Positions 17,897 through 26,561 of a stretch of DNA of 64,000 nucleotides are shown here, piece by piece (the stretch's first letter is position 1; the number at the start of each line of letters is the position of its first letter). The position numbers were made by a program, and so were the translations under genes. The stretch spans positions 1-64,000 of the forward strand of contig JAHDQJ010000003.1 of assembly GCA_018433865.1 (NCBI GenBank), in the 5' to 3' direction. This DNA comes from Spirochaetales bacterium. Lineage in GTDB: Bacteria > Spirochaetota > Spirochaetia > Sphaerochaetales > Sphaerochaetaceae. The notes beneath the pieces were generated by a model. The model did not search any database. It was given only the letters and a program-made list of their open reading frames with translations, and was not told the origin of the DNA.

Positions 17897-18808
17897 ATGC
17901 GTGGCACAAGCGCAGACTTGATCGCCGATTACCGTGATTATCTGGCGGTCGAGCGGCGTCTCGGCGTTGCCACGATCGAAGTATACCTTGCGGAAGCGGG
18001 GCGATTCCTCGAATATCTTGAGCAGCACGCGTTGTCGGTGGAATCGACCGGTTCCCCACAAATCGCAGTCTATCTGATCAGCCGCTCATCGGCCTCGAAT
18101 ATCTCCGTCCGCACCCAAGCACGGAATATCAGTGCATTGCGATCCTTTCACCGGTTCCTCATCGATTCCGAGATCAGGCAGGATAATCCCGTCGATCTGG
18201 TCGACAGGCCGCGCCTTCCCCTGACAATCCCGGCCAGCGTTTCCTATGATGCGGTGGAACAGCTGTTGCGGGTGATCGACCGCAGTGATGCGCTCGGCAT
18301 CCGTGACGTGGCTATGTACGAGCTCATCTACTCTTGCGGGTTGCGTGTTTCGGAGGTGTGTTCGCTCCAGCTGTCCGATTATCGTGAGGGGCAGCGGAGC
18401 GTACGGGTGATTGGCAAAGGAAACAAGGAACGCCTGGTGCCGGTCGGCGATTATGCGATACTCGCAATGCGGGACTATCTGGATCACTCCCGGCCGATCC
18501 TCTTGGGAAACCATGTGCACGAGAAGTCACTGTTCATCGGACGGAGGGGACAACCATTGACCCGAGCGCTCGTCTGGAAACGGTTCAAGTCGTACTGTGC
18601 GCTTGCAGGGATCGATGCGAAGGTCCATACGCTCCGGCACTCGTTTGCAACCCATCTGTTGCGCGGTGGTGCCGACCTGCGATCGGTGCAGGAACTGCTT
18701 GGACATAGTGACATCAGGACGACGCAGATCTATACCCATGCCGATACCGAGGATCTTCTTCAATCCTACCGTAAGTTCCATCCCGACGGGGAACCTGAGA
18801 AGAAGTGA
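17897..18808 (+). CDS. xerD: Tyrosine recombinase XerD-like
   Basis: A 303-residue site-specific recombinase. The N-terminal SAM-like core-binding domain spans about residues 8-95; the catalytic domain carries Arg in CGLRVSE, Lys in IGKGNKER, His-x-x-Arg in HTLRHSF, His in LLGHSD and the nucleophile Tyr in TTQIYTH. The C-terminus (RKFHP) resembles XerD. It would resolve chromosome dimers at dif with XerC, encoded two genes downstream. The frame is open far upstream inside ftsZ; ATG 17897 is the first start after ftsZ. Confidence 0.9.
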   Translation: MRGTSADLIADYRDYLAVERRLGVATIEVYLAEAGRFLEYLEQHALSVESTGSPQIAVYLISRSSASNISVRTQARNISALRSFHRFLIDSEIRQDNPVDLVDRPRLPLTIPASVSYDAVEQLLRVIDRSDALGIRDVAMYELIYSCGLRVSEVCSLQLSDYREGQRSVRVIGKGNKERLVPVGDYAILAMRDYLDHSRPILLGNHVHEKSLFIGRRGQPLTRALVWKRFKSYCALAGIDAKVHTLRHSFATHLLRGGADLRSVQELLGHSDIRTTQIYTHADTEDLLQSYRKFHPDGEPEKK

Positions 18809-18840
18809 TGCGATACGGTCGCCTTTCGGGTTGATCTCAT

Positions 18841-19728
18841 ATGAAACACATCGAACGCCTCATCCTGTTGCATTGCATGCCCTGCATATCGCATGCGGAC
18901 CGTATCTCGCTCGCAGAGTCGAAAGAAAGCCGAAGCCAGTTGCTCGCGCGGTTGTCGCGGCAGCAGGGAGTCCGCGCATGGTCTTGTTCGCAAGTCCTCG
19001 CCAGCTGTGCTTCGTTCTCTGAGTGGCTCCGGTATCCCGTCAATCATGTATTGAGCTGGTTCGATGAGGAATATCCCGCGCTTCTGCGTGAAATCCCGGA
19101 CCCGCCGCTCTTGCTCACCTACGTCGGACAGGAACCCGGGTTTTCCGACTGCATCACCATCGTAGGAGCTCGCCAGCCGTCGATGGCTTCAGCCAGACAG
19201 GCTTTCACATTCGCATCAGGATGCGCACGCTCCGGTCTTGCGGTGGTCTCCAGCTTCGCACGCGGCATCGACCGGGAAGTCCTGTGCGGATCCCAGGTGG
19301 CACGCGGCCGATCGATCGCAGTACTCGGATCGGGTCTCGACTGCCTGCGTATGATGAATCGACGTTCGGTATGCAAGTTTCTCCTCGGAGGAGGAACATT
19401 CCTCAGTGAGTGCCATCCGCGTGCAAAACCCTTGTACTGGAGATTCCCCTTGCGCGACAGGATCATTTCCGCCCTTTCGCCGCTGACGGTCGTGATGAAA
19501 ACCCCGCATGGGTCGGGTGCGATCACCGTGGCGCGGTGCGCGCTGGATCAGGGCAGGGACGTGGTGGTCCACAGCAGTGCCCTCGAAGGAGAGGGAGGGG
19601 AAGGTTCTTGTCACCTGGTGGATTGCGGTGCTCCTGTCATTTTCTCCCCCGATGACCTGATGCAAGGTTCATTGTACCCGACAGCCTCTCCATGGTATAC
19701 TTTCGGCAATGGATGTACCGAGCCATGA
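18841..19728 (+). CDS. dprA: DNA-processing protein DprA, divergent
   Basis: A 295-residue Rossmann-like protein of the DprA/Smf family, which loads RecA on incoming single-stranded DNA. Family motifs are recognisable but altered: GARQPSMASARQA, SFARGIDREV, GSGLD, LSECHPRAKP and FPLRDRIISALS where the usual form is FPxRNRxIAgLS. The final PG-containing loop is replaced by a Gly/Glu-rich stretch (EGEGGEGS). The dprA-xerC-hslV-hslU order is known from other bacteria and supports the name. Overlaps xerC by 20 bases. Confidence 0.85.
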   Translation: MKHIERLILLHCMPCISHADRISLAESKESRSQLLARLSRQQGVRAWSCSQVLASCASFSEWLRYPVNHVLSWFDEEYPALLREIPDPPLLLTYVGQEPGFSDCITIVGARQPSMASARQAFTFASGCARSGLAVVSSFARGIDREVLCGSQVARGRSIAVLGSGLDCLRMMNRRSVCKFLLGGGTFLSECHPRAKPLYWRFPLRDRIISALSPLTVVMKTPHGSGAITVARCALDQGRDVVVHSSALEGEGGEGSCHLVDCGAPVIFSPDDLMQGSLYPTASPWYTFGNGCTEP

Positions 19729-20662
19729 CGACGCACAGCTCATCGACGATTATCTGGCATACCTGACGGAGATCCGGCACCTTTCTCCCCATACCTTGGT
19801 CTCGTATCGGCACGACTTGTCCTCATGCGCCCGATTCTTTGCATCCCGGAAGCTGGGCATCAGGGAGGCGACACCTCTCGATGGACGACGGTATGTCGCT
19901 TTCCTGTTGCGGGAGAAGGGATACGGGAATACCAGCGTGAACCGGATGCTCTCCACGCTGCGGGGATTCTATCTCCATCTGCAGAAGAACGGACTGTGCG
20001 AGACGAATCCTTTCGGCAGGATCGAAGGCAGCCCCCGTTACCGTAGGTTGCCTGATGTGCTCGAACGGGAGGATGTCGAGCGGATACTCCGTGTCCCCCT
20101 CACCGATTTCGCATCGTTGCGCGACTCGATGATGTTCCATCTCTTTTATTCCACGGGTTGCCGGCTCAGTGAGCTGCTCGGGGCCGATCTTGCCGACCTG
20201 GAAGTCTCGGATGAACGATTGTTGGTACGGGGAAAGGGGAACAGGCAGCGGTACGTATTCCTCAATCCCTCGACGATCGCGCTGCTCTCTCGGTATCTCC
20301 CACTTAGGCAGGCGTTCCAAGCTGAGTTCGGTGTGCATGAAGGGAATGATTGCCGTGCACTTCTCATCGGGAATCGTGGCAAACGGTTGTCGGCCTCAAG
20401 CGTACATAGTATCTTTGGGAAGTACCGAAAACTGCTCGGCTTCAGCACACGGTTCACTCCGCATATGTTGCGCCACAGTTTCGCCACGCACATGCTTGAC
20501 AATGATTCGGGAATCCGGATCGTACAGGAGCTTCTGGGCCATGCTTCGATATCCACGACCCAGATATACACGCATGTGACCCAACGGAGATTGCGGAGCG
20601 TGTATGAGCACAGTCATCCGCATGGAAGGAAAGAGAAATGGAAATCAGAGGAACAACCATAA
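19709..20662 (+). CDS. xerC: Tyrosine recombinase XerC-like
   Basis: A 317-residue tyrosine recombinase with an N-terminal SAM-like domain ([20 protein letters not shown]) and the full catalytic set: Arg in TGCRLSE, Lys in RGKGNRQR, His-x-x-Arg in HMLRHSF, His in LLGHAS and Tyr in TTQIYTH. It sits directly before hslV, the usual place of xerC. The basic C-terminal tail overlaps hslV by 25 bases, so translation of the two is linked. Confidence 0.93.
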   Translation: MDVPSHDDAQLIDDYLAYLTEIRHLSPHTLVSYRHDLSSCARFFASRKLGIREATPLDGRRYVAFLLREKGYGNTSVNRMLSTLRGFYLHLQKNGLCETNPFGRIEGSPRYRRLPDVLEREDVERILRVPLTDFASLRDSMMFHLFYSTGCRLSELLGADLADLEVSDERLLVRGKGNRQRYVFLNPSTIALLSRYLPLRQAFQAEFGVHEGNDCRALLIGNRGKRLSASSVHSIFGKYRKLLGFSTRFTPHMLRHSFATHMLDNDSGIRIVQELLGHASISTTQIYTHVTQRRLRSVYEHSHPHGRKEKWKSEEQP

Positions 20663-21180
20663 TCGCGGTGAGACGGGGCAACCAGGTTGCCATCGCCGGT
20701 GATGGACAAGTGACCGCAGGAGATGCGATTCTCAAGGGGAACGCAAGGAAAGTCCGTCGCATGATGGATGGAAAGATCCTATCGGGATTCGCCGGAGCCA
20801 CCGCCGATGCATTCACTCTCTATGAGGTGATCGAAAAGAAGCTGAAGGAGTATCGGGGAGATCTGACACGAGCCGCGGTGGAGATGGCCAAGGAGTGGCG
20901 GATGGACAGGAACCTGAGGAAACTCGAGGCGATGATCCTGGTTGCCGATGCCTCGAAGACCTTTCTCATCAGCGGCATGGGTGACGTCATCGAACCGGAA
21001 CATGACGTGATCGCCATCGGTTCGGGGGGCAACTACGCTTTGGCGGCAGCTCGCGCATACATGGATTGCTCCGACTATCCGGCTGAGACGATTGCACGGA
21101 AGGCTCTTGAGATCGCGAGCGACATCTGTGTCTATACCAACAAATCCATACTGGTCGAAAGCCTTCAGGAGAATACATGA
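20638..21180 (+). CDS. hslV: ATP-dependent protease proteolytic subunit HslV
   Basis: Threonine protease of the HslUV complex, 180 residues. The conserved [20 protein letters not shown] start places the catalytic threonine behind a five-residue leader (MEIRG), so cleavage after Gly5 would expose Thr6. This longer leader is usual outside the enterobacteria. The stop overlaps the hslU start as ATGA. Confidence 0.97.
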   Translation: MEIRGTTIIAVRRGNQVAIAGDGQVTAGDAILKGNARKVRRMMDGKILSGFAGATADAFTLYEVIEKKLKEYRGDLTRAAVEMAKEWRMDRNLRKLEAMILVADASKTFLISGMGDVIEPEHDVIAIGSGGNYALAAARAYMDCSDYPAETIARKALEIASDICVYTNKSILVESLQENT

Positions 21181-22532
21181 AACTGGATGAGATGACACCC
21201 GCAGAGATCGTGCGGGAGCTGGACAAATACATCATCGGGCAGGATGCCGCAAAAAGGACCGTCGCGATCGCACTGCGCAACCGTTCCCGCAGGAAACGTC
21301 TTCCCGATGCGATGCGTGATGAGGTGTCACCGAAGAACATCATCATGATCGGGCCCACGGGAGTGGGGAAGACCGAGATAGCCAGGAGGATCGCGAAGCT
21401 CGCGAACACCCCTTTCATCAAGGTGGAGGCGACCAAGTATACCGAGGTGGGGTATGTGGGCAGGGATGTCGAGTCCATGGTCCGCGATCTCATGGGCAGT
21501 GCCGTGCAGATGACCCGGCGGGAACTGGCGGAACTCAGGAGAACCCAGGTCGAGAAGCAGGTGGAGGAGCGATTGCTCGACCTCCTGCTCCCCCACGACA
21601 AGGAGGGCAAGACCGTCTCCGCTGATGCGCATGCGCTTGCCGATGCGACCCAGAACACCCGGGAGAAGTTCCGGCAGTTCCTTGCAGAAGGCCGGTTCGA
21701 GGACCGTGAGGTGGATTTGGTGGTGCATGGTAGGAGCCCCTCGCAAGGGATCGAGTTGCTCGCGGGAGGAAACCTGGAAGACATCGAGAACACCATCCAA
21801 AGCCTGGGGAGCATTTTCGGTGGAAAAGGGAAGAAACGGCGGATCCCGATCCGCAGGGCCCGTGAGATCCTCATGGAAGAGGAGACCGAACGGAGTCTCG
21901 ATCAGGAGCAGGTGATAGAGATCGCGAAGGAACGGGTCGAACAGATGGGGATCATCTTCATCGACGAGATCGACAAAGTCGCGGGAAACAAAGGCGCACA
22001 CAGCGGCCCGGATGTCTCCCGCGAAGGTGTCCAACGCGATATCCTGCCGATCGTGGAGGGAAGCAAGGTCAGCACCAAATGGGGCATGATCGATACCACG
22101 CACATCCTGTTCATCGCCGCGGGAGCTTTCCATGTCTCGAAGCCAAGCGACCTCATTCCGGAACTCCAGGGACGGTTCCCTCTCCGGGTGGAGTTGCAGG
22201 AACTTACGGGTGAGGATTTTTTGCGCATCCTCCAGGAACCGGAGAATGCCATCGTCAAGCAATATGTGGAGCTGATGCGGACCGAGGATGTCGAGCTTGT
22301 GTTCACCGCTGATGCACTGAAACGGGTGAGCGAGATCGCCTACACGGTCAATGCGACTACCGAGAACATCGGAGCCCGTCGGCTGTATACGATCATGGAA
22401 CGTCTGCTCGAGGACATCTCGTTCAATGCATCCGATATGGCGGGGCAGAGAATCGAGCTAGACAAGGCCTATGTCGATGACCGACTTTCGGGTATACTGG
22501 GAAATGAGGACCTGAGCAGGTACATCCTCTGA
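21177..22532 (+). CDS. hslU: ATP-dependent protease ATPase subunit HslU
   Basis: AAA+ unfoldase (ClpY) that feeds HslV. The N-terminus has the family stretch [14 protein letters not shown]; Walker A is GPTGVGKTE, Walker B is [10 protein letters not shown] and sensor 2 is in NIGARRLYT. The I-domain lies between the Walker boxes (about residues 110-240). The C-terminal LSRYIL provides the tail that inserts into HslV. 451 residues is normal. Confidence 0.97.
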   Translation: MKLDEMTPAEIVRELDKYIIGQDAAKRTVAIALRNRSRRKRLPDAMRDEVSPKNIIMIGPTGVGKTEIARRIAKLANTPFIKVEATKYTEVGYVGRDVESMVRDLMGSAVQMTRRELAELRRTQVEKQVEERLLDLLLPHDKEGKTVSADAHALADATQNTREKFRQFLAEGRFEDREVDLVVHGRSPSQGIELLAGGNLEDIENTIQSLGSIFGGKGKKRRIPIRRAREILMEEETERSLDQEQVIEIAKERVEQMGIIFIDEIDKVAGNKGAHSGPDVSREGVQRDILPIVEGSKVSTKWGMIDTTHILFIAAGAFHVSKPSDLIPELQGRFPLRVELQELTGEDFLRILQEPENAIVKQYVELMRTEDVELVFTADALKRVSEIAYTVNATTENIGARRLYTIMERLLEDISFNASDMAGQRIELDKAYVDDRLSGILGNEDLSRYIL

Positions 22533-22557
22533 GATCCACTGGTGGAGGTGAGCGTCC

Positions 22558-23745
22558 ATGAAATACATCACGATCGTCGCCAACAATTTCGACGAGGCTG
22601 TGCGCAAGGCCCGGGAGCAGTACGGAAGTGCGTTGCGCATCCACAGCCGTCGTGATGTGATGGCCAGGGGAGGGTTCCTCTGGCTCGGCAAGCAGATGCA
22701 CGTGGAGCTGACCTGTTACCTCGCCGACGACGACAGGCCGAACGTCGCACAAGCCGATGAGCAGAAAGTCATGGTACCGGAGTCCGTCAGTGAGCCGGAA
22801 ACACAACCTGTCGAAGCTCGTGAACCGGAGAAGGAGGCACCCGCAGCCGAGGAAAAACCTGCGGTAGCGGACAAACGCGATGCGCTGATCGCACATGCAC
22901 GGACGCTCCTCCAGGCCAACCAGTTCTCTTCTCCATTCATCGACGAAGTGCTCGCGCTCCTGGTCGGATCGATCGGTGAATCTCCCAACGGCGATCTTTC
23001 ACTTGAGGAGTTCGAACTCATGCTCGTGGACAAGATCGTATCCTTGGTGAAGATCGATCACGAGACCCAGTTGCGCCCCCCGAGGATTTTCGTTCTTCTC
23101 GGACCCACCGGAATCGGCAAGACGACGACGATCGCGAAGATCGCAGCCTTGTACGGATTGCAACAACTCTCCGAGTTCAGGCGTACCGTCCACATGATCA
23201 CCATCGATTCCTTCCGCGTCGGAGCGTTCGAGCAACTCAATGCATTCGGAAACTCCCTCGGAATGCCTGTCGACCAGGTCTCCGACGAACAGGAATTCTA
23301 CAAGGCATTGGACAGTGCTTCCGATGCCGACCTGATCCTTGTCGATACCATCGGCAAGAGTCCGAGAGACAAGGACCTTGCCGTGAAGATGAAGACGCTG
23401 CTGTCCGTTCCGCGTCAGGACGAGTGCGGATTCTATCTCGCCCTCAGCGGTTCGATGAAAGAACAGGATCTGATCAGGTCCATCGACCAGTATGCGGTGT
23501 TCGGTCTCTCGGCACTGATCGTCACGAAGCTCGATGAGACCGAGACGATCGGTAACGTCCTCAGCGTCTGCAGGCAGCGGGATCTTCCCCTCCTGTTCCT
23601 TACGGATGGACAGCGGGTTCCCAAGGATATCCACAAAGCGAGTGCCTCGACACTTCTCGGACAATTGAAAGGATTCTCGCTCGACTTCGGAACACTCTGG
23701 TCGAACCAGGTCGGTCCGGTGGTCGACCCGGTCAACGAACCGTGA
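22558..23745 (+). CDS. flhF: FlhF-like SRP-family GTPase
   Basis: A 395-residue protein. Residues 1-60 (KYITIVANNFDEAVRKAREQYG) form the FlhF B-domain; residues 60-110 are an acidic Pro/Glu-rich linker; the NG GTPase domain follows with G1 GPTGIGKTTT, DTIGKSPRD (G3) and TKLDE (G4). FlhF places the flagellum in polar and spirochaetal bacteria, where it usually sits beside flhA and fleN. Here no flagellar gene is near; the gene follows hslU. The 3' end overlaps the convergent penicillin-binding protein gene by 14 bases. Confidence 0.88.
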   Translation: MKYITIVANNFDEAVRKAREQYGSALRIHSRRDVMARGGFLWLGKQMHVELTCYLADDDRPNVAQADEQKVMVPESVSEPETQPVEAREPEKEAPAAEEKPAVADKRDALIAHARTLLQANQFSSPFIDEVLALLVGSIGESPNGDLSLEEFELMLVDKIVSLVKIDHETQLRPPRIFVLLGPTGIGKTTTIAKIAALYGLQQLSEFRRTVHMITIDSFRVGAFEQLNAFGNSLGMPVDQVSDEQEFYKALDSASDADLILVDTIGKSPRDKDLAVKMKTLLSVPRQDECGFYLALSGSMKEQDLIRSIDQYAVFGLSALIVTKLDETETIGNVLSVCRQRDLPLLFLTDGQRVPKDIHKASASTLLGQLKGFSLDFGTLWSNQVGPVVDPVNEP

Positions 23746-25405
23746 TCGTCCCGACTGCGGAGGACCTGATCTTGCCTTGCCGCACCATGTCCGCGATGAT
23801 CGACCCGATTGCCGGTGCGGCGATGTTGCTTCCCCAGATGGTCGCACCCGTAGGATTTGCCACCCCGATATAGATGACGTATGCAGGATCGTCGGCTGGC
23901 ACGATCGCCAAGGTGCTCGCGAGGAATGCGTCGGACCTGTAGTTTCCGGTTACCGGGTCCGCCATCTGGGCGGTACCGGTCTTCGCGGCCACCCGCACTC
24001 CATTCACCGCCACTTTTGTTGCGGTCCCGCCTGTCATGGTAGCTTTCTCCATCCCCGCGAGCACGGTCGAAGCGACTTCCCGCGTGATGACCGACTTCCG
24101 TGCGATCGTCGGTTCGGTGTAGAGCACGACCGTCCCATCGTGTGATCGTACATTCCTGATGATGTAGGGCTGCATCAGATCACCGCCGTTGGCAATCGCG
24201 GTCGCCGCGGTCGCCAGCTGCAAAGCCGTGACCCCGAGTTCCTGTCCGAACGATATCGTCGCCTTGGTCCGTCCCGACCAGCTTTCGACTGGCTTGAGGA
24301 CCCCGCTGATGCCCCCGGGCATTCCACTCTCCCATTTGGTGCCGAACCCCAGGGCCACCAAGATGTCCCTGAACGCCTTGTCATCGGTCTGCAAGGCCCA
24401 ATGGGTCACCGCTCCGTTGCAGGAGTAGGCGAGCATGGTCTCACGATCAACGGTACCATGCGGCGACACGCAATTGATGACTGTCCGGTTTCCGTTCGGC
24501 ATGATGAATTCATAGGTCCCGTCACAGAAGAACGGTTCCGAGAAATCGGCTTGGCCGGCAGCGAGCTCAGATGCGAGACTGAATATCTTGAACACGGAAC
24601 CGGGTTCGAACATCGAGGTGATGATGCGGTTCTGCCTGAGCTCGGGATCAGATTCCTGGTAGTTGTTCGGGTCATACCAGGGGAACGAGGTAGCCGCGAG
24701 GATCTCTCCCGTCTTGGCTCCCATGATGATTCCCACGATGCTGTCGGGAAGATGTTCCCTGTCTATGGCGAGCACCGCGGTATCGAGCAGGTACTGCAGC
24801 TCCATGTCCATCGTGAGTTGCACGTCATGACCGTAGGTGATGTCCTTGCCGATCTCAGGGTAAGGGGAGAGGTACTCATCAAGTGTCAGCTCCAACCCTT
24901 CGAGGCCTTGGTTCTCGGTATTGGTGAATCCGATCGATTGTGCCGCATGATAATGTTGGGGAAAGGTCCGTCCGAAGCGTTTCTCGAGGACCACGCCCTT
25001 CATCTCCTTCGATCCGATCAAGCTGCCGAGCCGTTCGAATTCTTCGTCCGTCAGATAGCGTTTCACGAGATAATAGGTGGAGTAGGCGGCAGATCCGGCT
25101 ATGATGCGGTCCGGATCTATCGAAAGGACTGAACCGATGACCTTGGCCGTCTCGCGCAGGTCAGCGATCTCCCTGAGCAAGAGCGCACAGGAGTGATACG
25201 GAGTCTCGATCGCGATGATACGGCCGTTGCGGTCGGTTACCGTACCCCGTACGACCCGAGTCGCGACTACCGGGTCGCGATAGGCGGCTTCCTCCGGACC
25301 GGTGATGATGGCGACCCAGAACACACGCAACAAAATTGCCATCGCTACGACTCCTGTGATGATGGAAAGCAAAATTGGATACCTGCGTTTTTCTCTGGAT
25401 ACCAT
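23732..25405 (-). CDS. Class B penicillin-binding protein (FtsI/PBP2 type transpeptidase)
   Basis: A 557-residue D,D-transpeptidase with an N-terminal signal anchor (about residues 10-34), a PBP dimerisation domain opening RVVRGTVTDRNGRIIA, and a complete transpeptidase domain: the nucleophile motif S270-V-F-K273, the S328-C-N330 motif and K475-T-G-T478. It cross-links septal or side-wall peptidoglycan. The GTVTDRNGRIIA start and the length favour FtsI. It lies outside the mra cluster, where ftsI usually stands between ftsL and murE, and is divergent from a LysM/M23-like protein gene that may share its control. Confidence 0.92.
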   Translation of the reverse strand: MVSREKRRYPILLSIITGVVAMAILLRVFWVAIITGPEEAAYRDPVVATRVVRGTVTDRNGRIIAIETPYHSCALLLREIADLRETAKVIGSVLSIDPDRIIAGSAAYSTYYLVKRYLTDEEFERLGSLIGSKEMKGVVLEKRFGRTFPQHYHAAQSIGFTNTENQGLEGLELTLDEYLSPYPEIGKDITYGHDVQLTMDMELQYLLDTAVLAIDREHLPDSIVGIIMGAKTGEILAATSFPWYDPNNYQESDPELRQNRIITSMFEPGSVFKIFSLASELAAGQADFSEPFFCDGTYEFIMPNGNRTVINCVSPHGTVDRETMLAYSCNGAVTHWALQTDDKAFRDILVALGFGTKWESGMPGGISGVLKPVESWSGRTKATISFGQELGVTALQLATAATAIANGGDLMQPYIIRNVRSHDGTVVLYTEPTIARKSVITREVASTVLAGMEKATMTGGTATKVAVNGVRVAAKTGTAQMADPVTGNYRSDAFLASTLAIVPADDPAYVIYIGVANPTGATIWGSNIAAPAIGSIIADMVRQGKIRSSAVGTITVR

Positions 25406-25458
25406 TGTCCAAATATAGTAATATGTAACGGCATCATTGTCGAGAGCAGGTGGGTGGC

Positions 25459-26556
25459 ATGGGCTACAAGGATAAGGGCGGTTACGATGACATGGGCAGC
25501 GTCTCCAGGGTGGGACACGGCGGTAATGAGCGCATGGATCGAAAGAGCAAGCGCATCATCATCTCCGTAGTCCTCATCGGTGTGCTTCTTTGCGTCGGCG
25601 TGGTCGCACTTTGGCTCCGCTACTTTTCCGGTCCTGTCACCCCGGCAGAGACTGCCAGTCCCATGGTGGTGGAACCGATCGCGGTTCCCGCTGCTCCGGT
25701 GCAGGCGCAGCAAACCCCGGCGCCGGCTCCCCAGGCGACCGATGCAAGTGCCCTGACGCGAAGCGGTACCATCCAGATCGAGACTCCCGTACCCGCCCGT
25801 TCAGCCGTCAGTGCTCCCGAATCCCGTTCCGTATGGTATACGGAGCATGCAGTGCAGGAGGGAGAAACGCTCGACATCCTCTCTGAGCGTTATGGCATCA
25901 CCAAGGAGACCATCCTGAGTGTGAATGCGATCAAGAACATCTCTGCGATCAAGAGCGGGCTCACCTTGCGCATTCCCGATCGCAACGGCCAACTCTATAC
26001 CGTGCAATCGGGGGACTCGCTTTCCATCATCACGAACCGTTTCAACCCGGCCTTGGGCTGGAAGACATTGCAGGAGATCAACGGACTGCGTTCCGAGGTG
26101 ATCTTCCCGGGCCAGAAATTGTTCATCCCCAGCGCTGAGGTGGGTGACGACGGTTCCTTGGCCTCCTTCGACCGCTTCGTCCGACCTGCGGAGGGCCGGA
26201 TCACCGGACTCTACGGACAGACCGTCGTGTATGGGACATCGGAGTCCATCGTGGTATTGCAAGGCATCTGGATCGAAGGTCCGGCGGGTGCTCCGGTGAC
26301 TGCTTCGGGAAGCGGAGTGGTGGTTGATGCGGGGCACGTGCCCGACACGCTCGGCCGGTTCGTCGTCCTCTCCCATGAGAACGGATACAGGACCACCTAC
26401 GCTCATCTTGGGGAGACGATGGTAAAAGTCGGAGACCAAGTGAAGCAGGGCGATCAGCTCGGGACGCTTGGCAATACGGGAAACATCGGCAAGAATACCC
26501 TCTATTTCACCATCGAGCAGGAAGGAGTCGCACTCAATCCTGCCAACTTCTTCTGA
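25459..26556 (+). CDS. LysM domain protein with degenerate M23/LytM domain (EnvC/NlpD-like)
   Basis: A 365-residue envelope protein. It has a charged N-terminus, a transmembrane segment (about residues 32-52) and an Ala/Pro-rich spacer, then two LysM repeats (HAVQEGETLDILSERYGI and YTVQSGDSLSIITNRFN) that bind peptidoglycan, and a C-terminal LytM/M23 fold (GYRTTYAHLGETMVKVGDQV). The zinc ligands are missing: the usual HxGxD reads LQGIW, and HLHFE reads LYFTIE. It is therefore probably not a peptidase but an amidase activator or scaffold like EnvC/NlpD. GTG 25450 is an alternative start. Confidence 0.88.
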   Translation: MGYKDKGGYDDMGSVSRVGHGGNERMDRKSKRIIISVVLIGVLLCVGVVALWLRYFSGPVTPAETASPMVVEPIAVPAAPVQAQQTPAPAPQATDASALTRSGTIQIETPVPARSAVSAPESRSVWYTEHAVQEGETLDILSERYGITKETILSVNAIKNISAIKSGLTLRIPDRNGQLYTVQSGDSLSIITNRFNPALGWKTLQEINGLRSEVIFPGQKLFIPSAEVGDDGSLASFDRFVRPAEGRITGLYGQTVVYGTSESIVVLQGIWIEGPAGAPVTASGSGVVVDAGHVPDTLGRFVVLSHENGYRTTYAHLGETMVKVGDQVKQGDQLGTLGNTGNIGKNTLYFTIEQEGVALNPANFF

Positions 26557-26561
26557 AACCC

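Noticed and set aside
17897-20662. Integron or mobile element suspected because of two tyrosine recombinases
   Set aside because: Both proteins match the housekeeping XerD and XerC types, there are no flanking repeats, attachment sites or cargo, and the dprA-xerC-hslVU order is a common chromosomal one.
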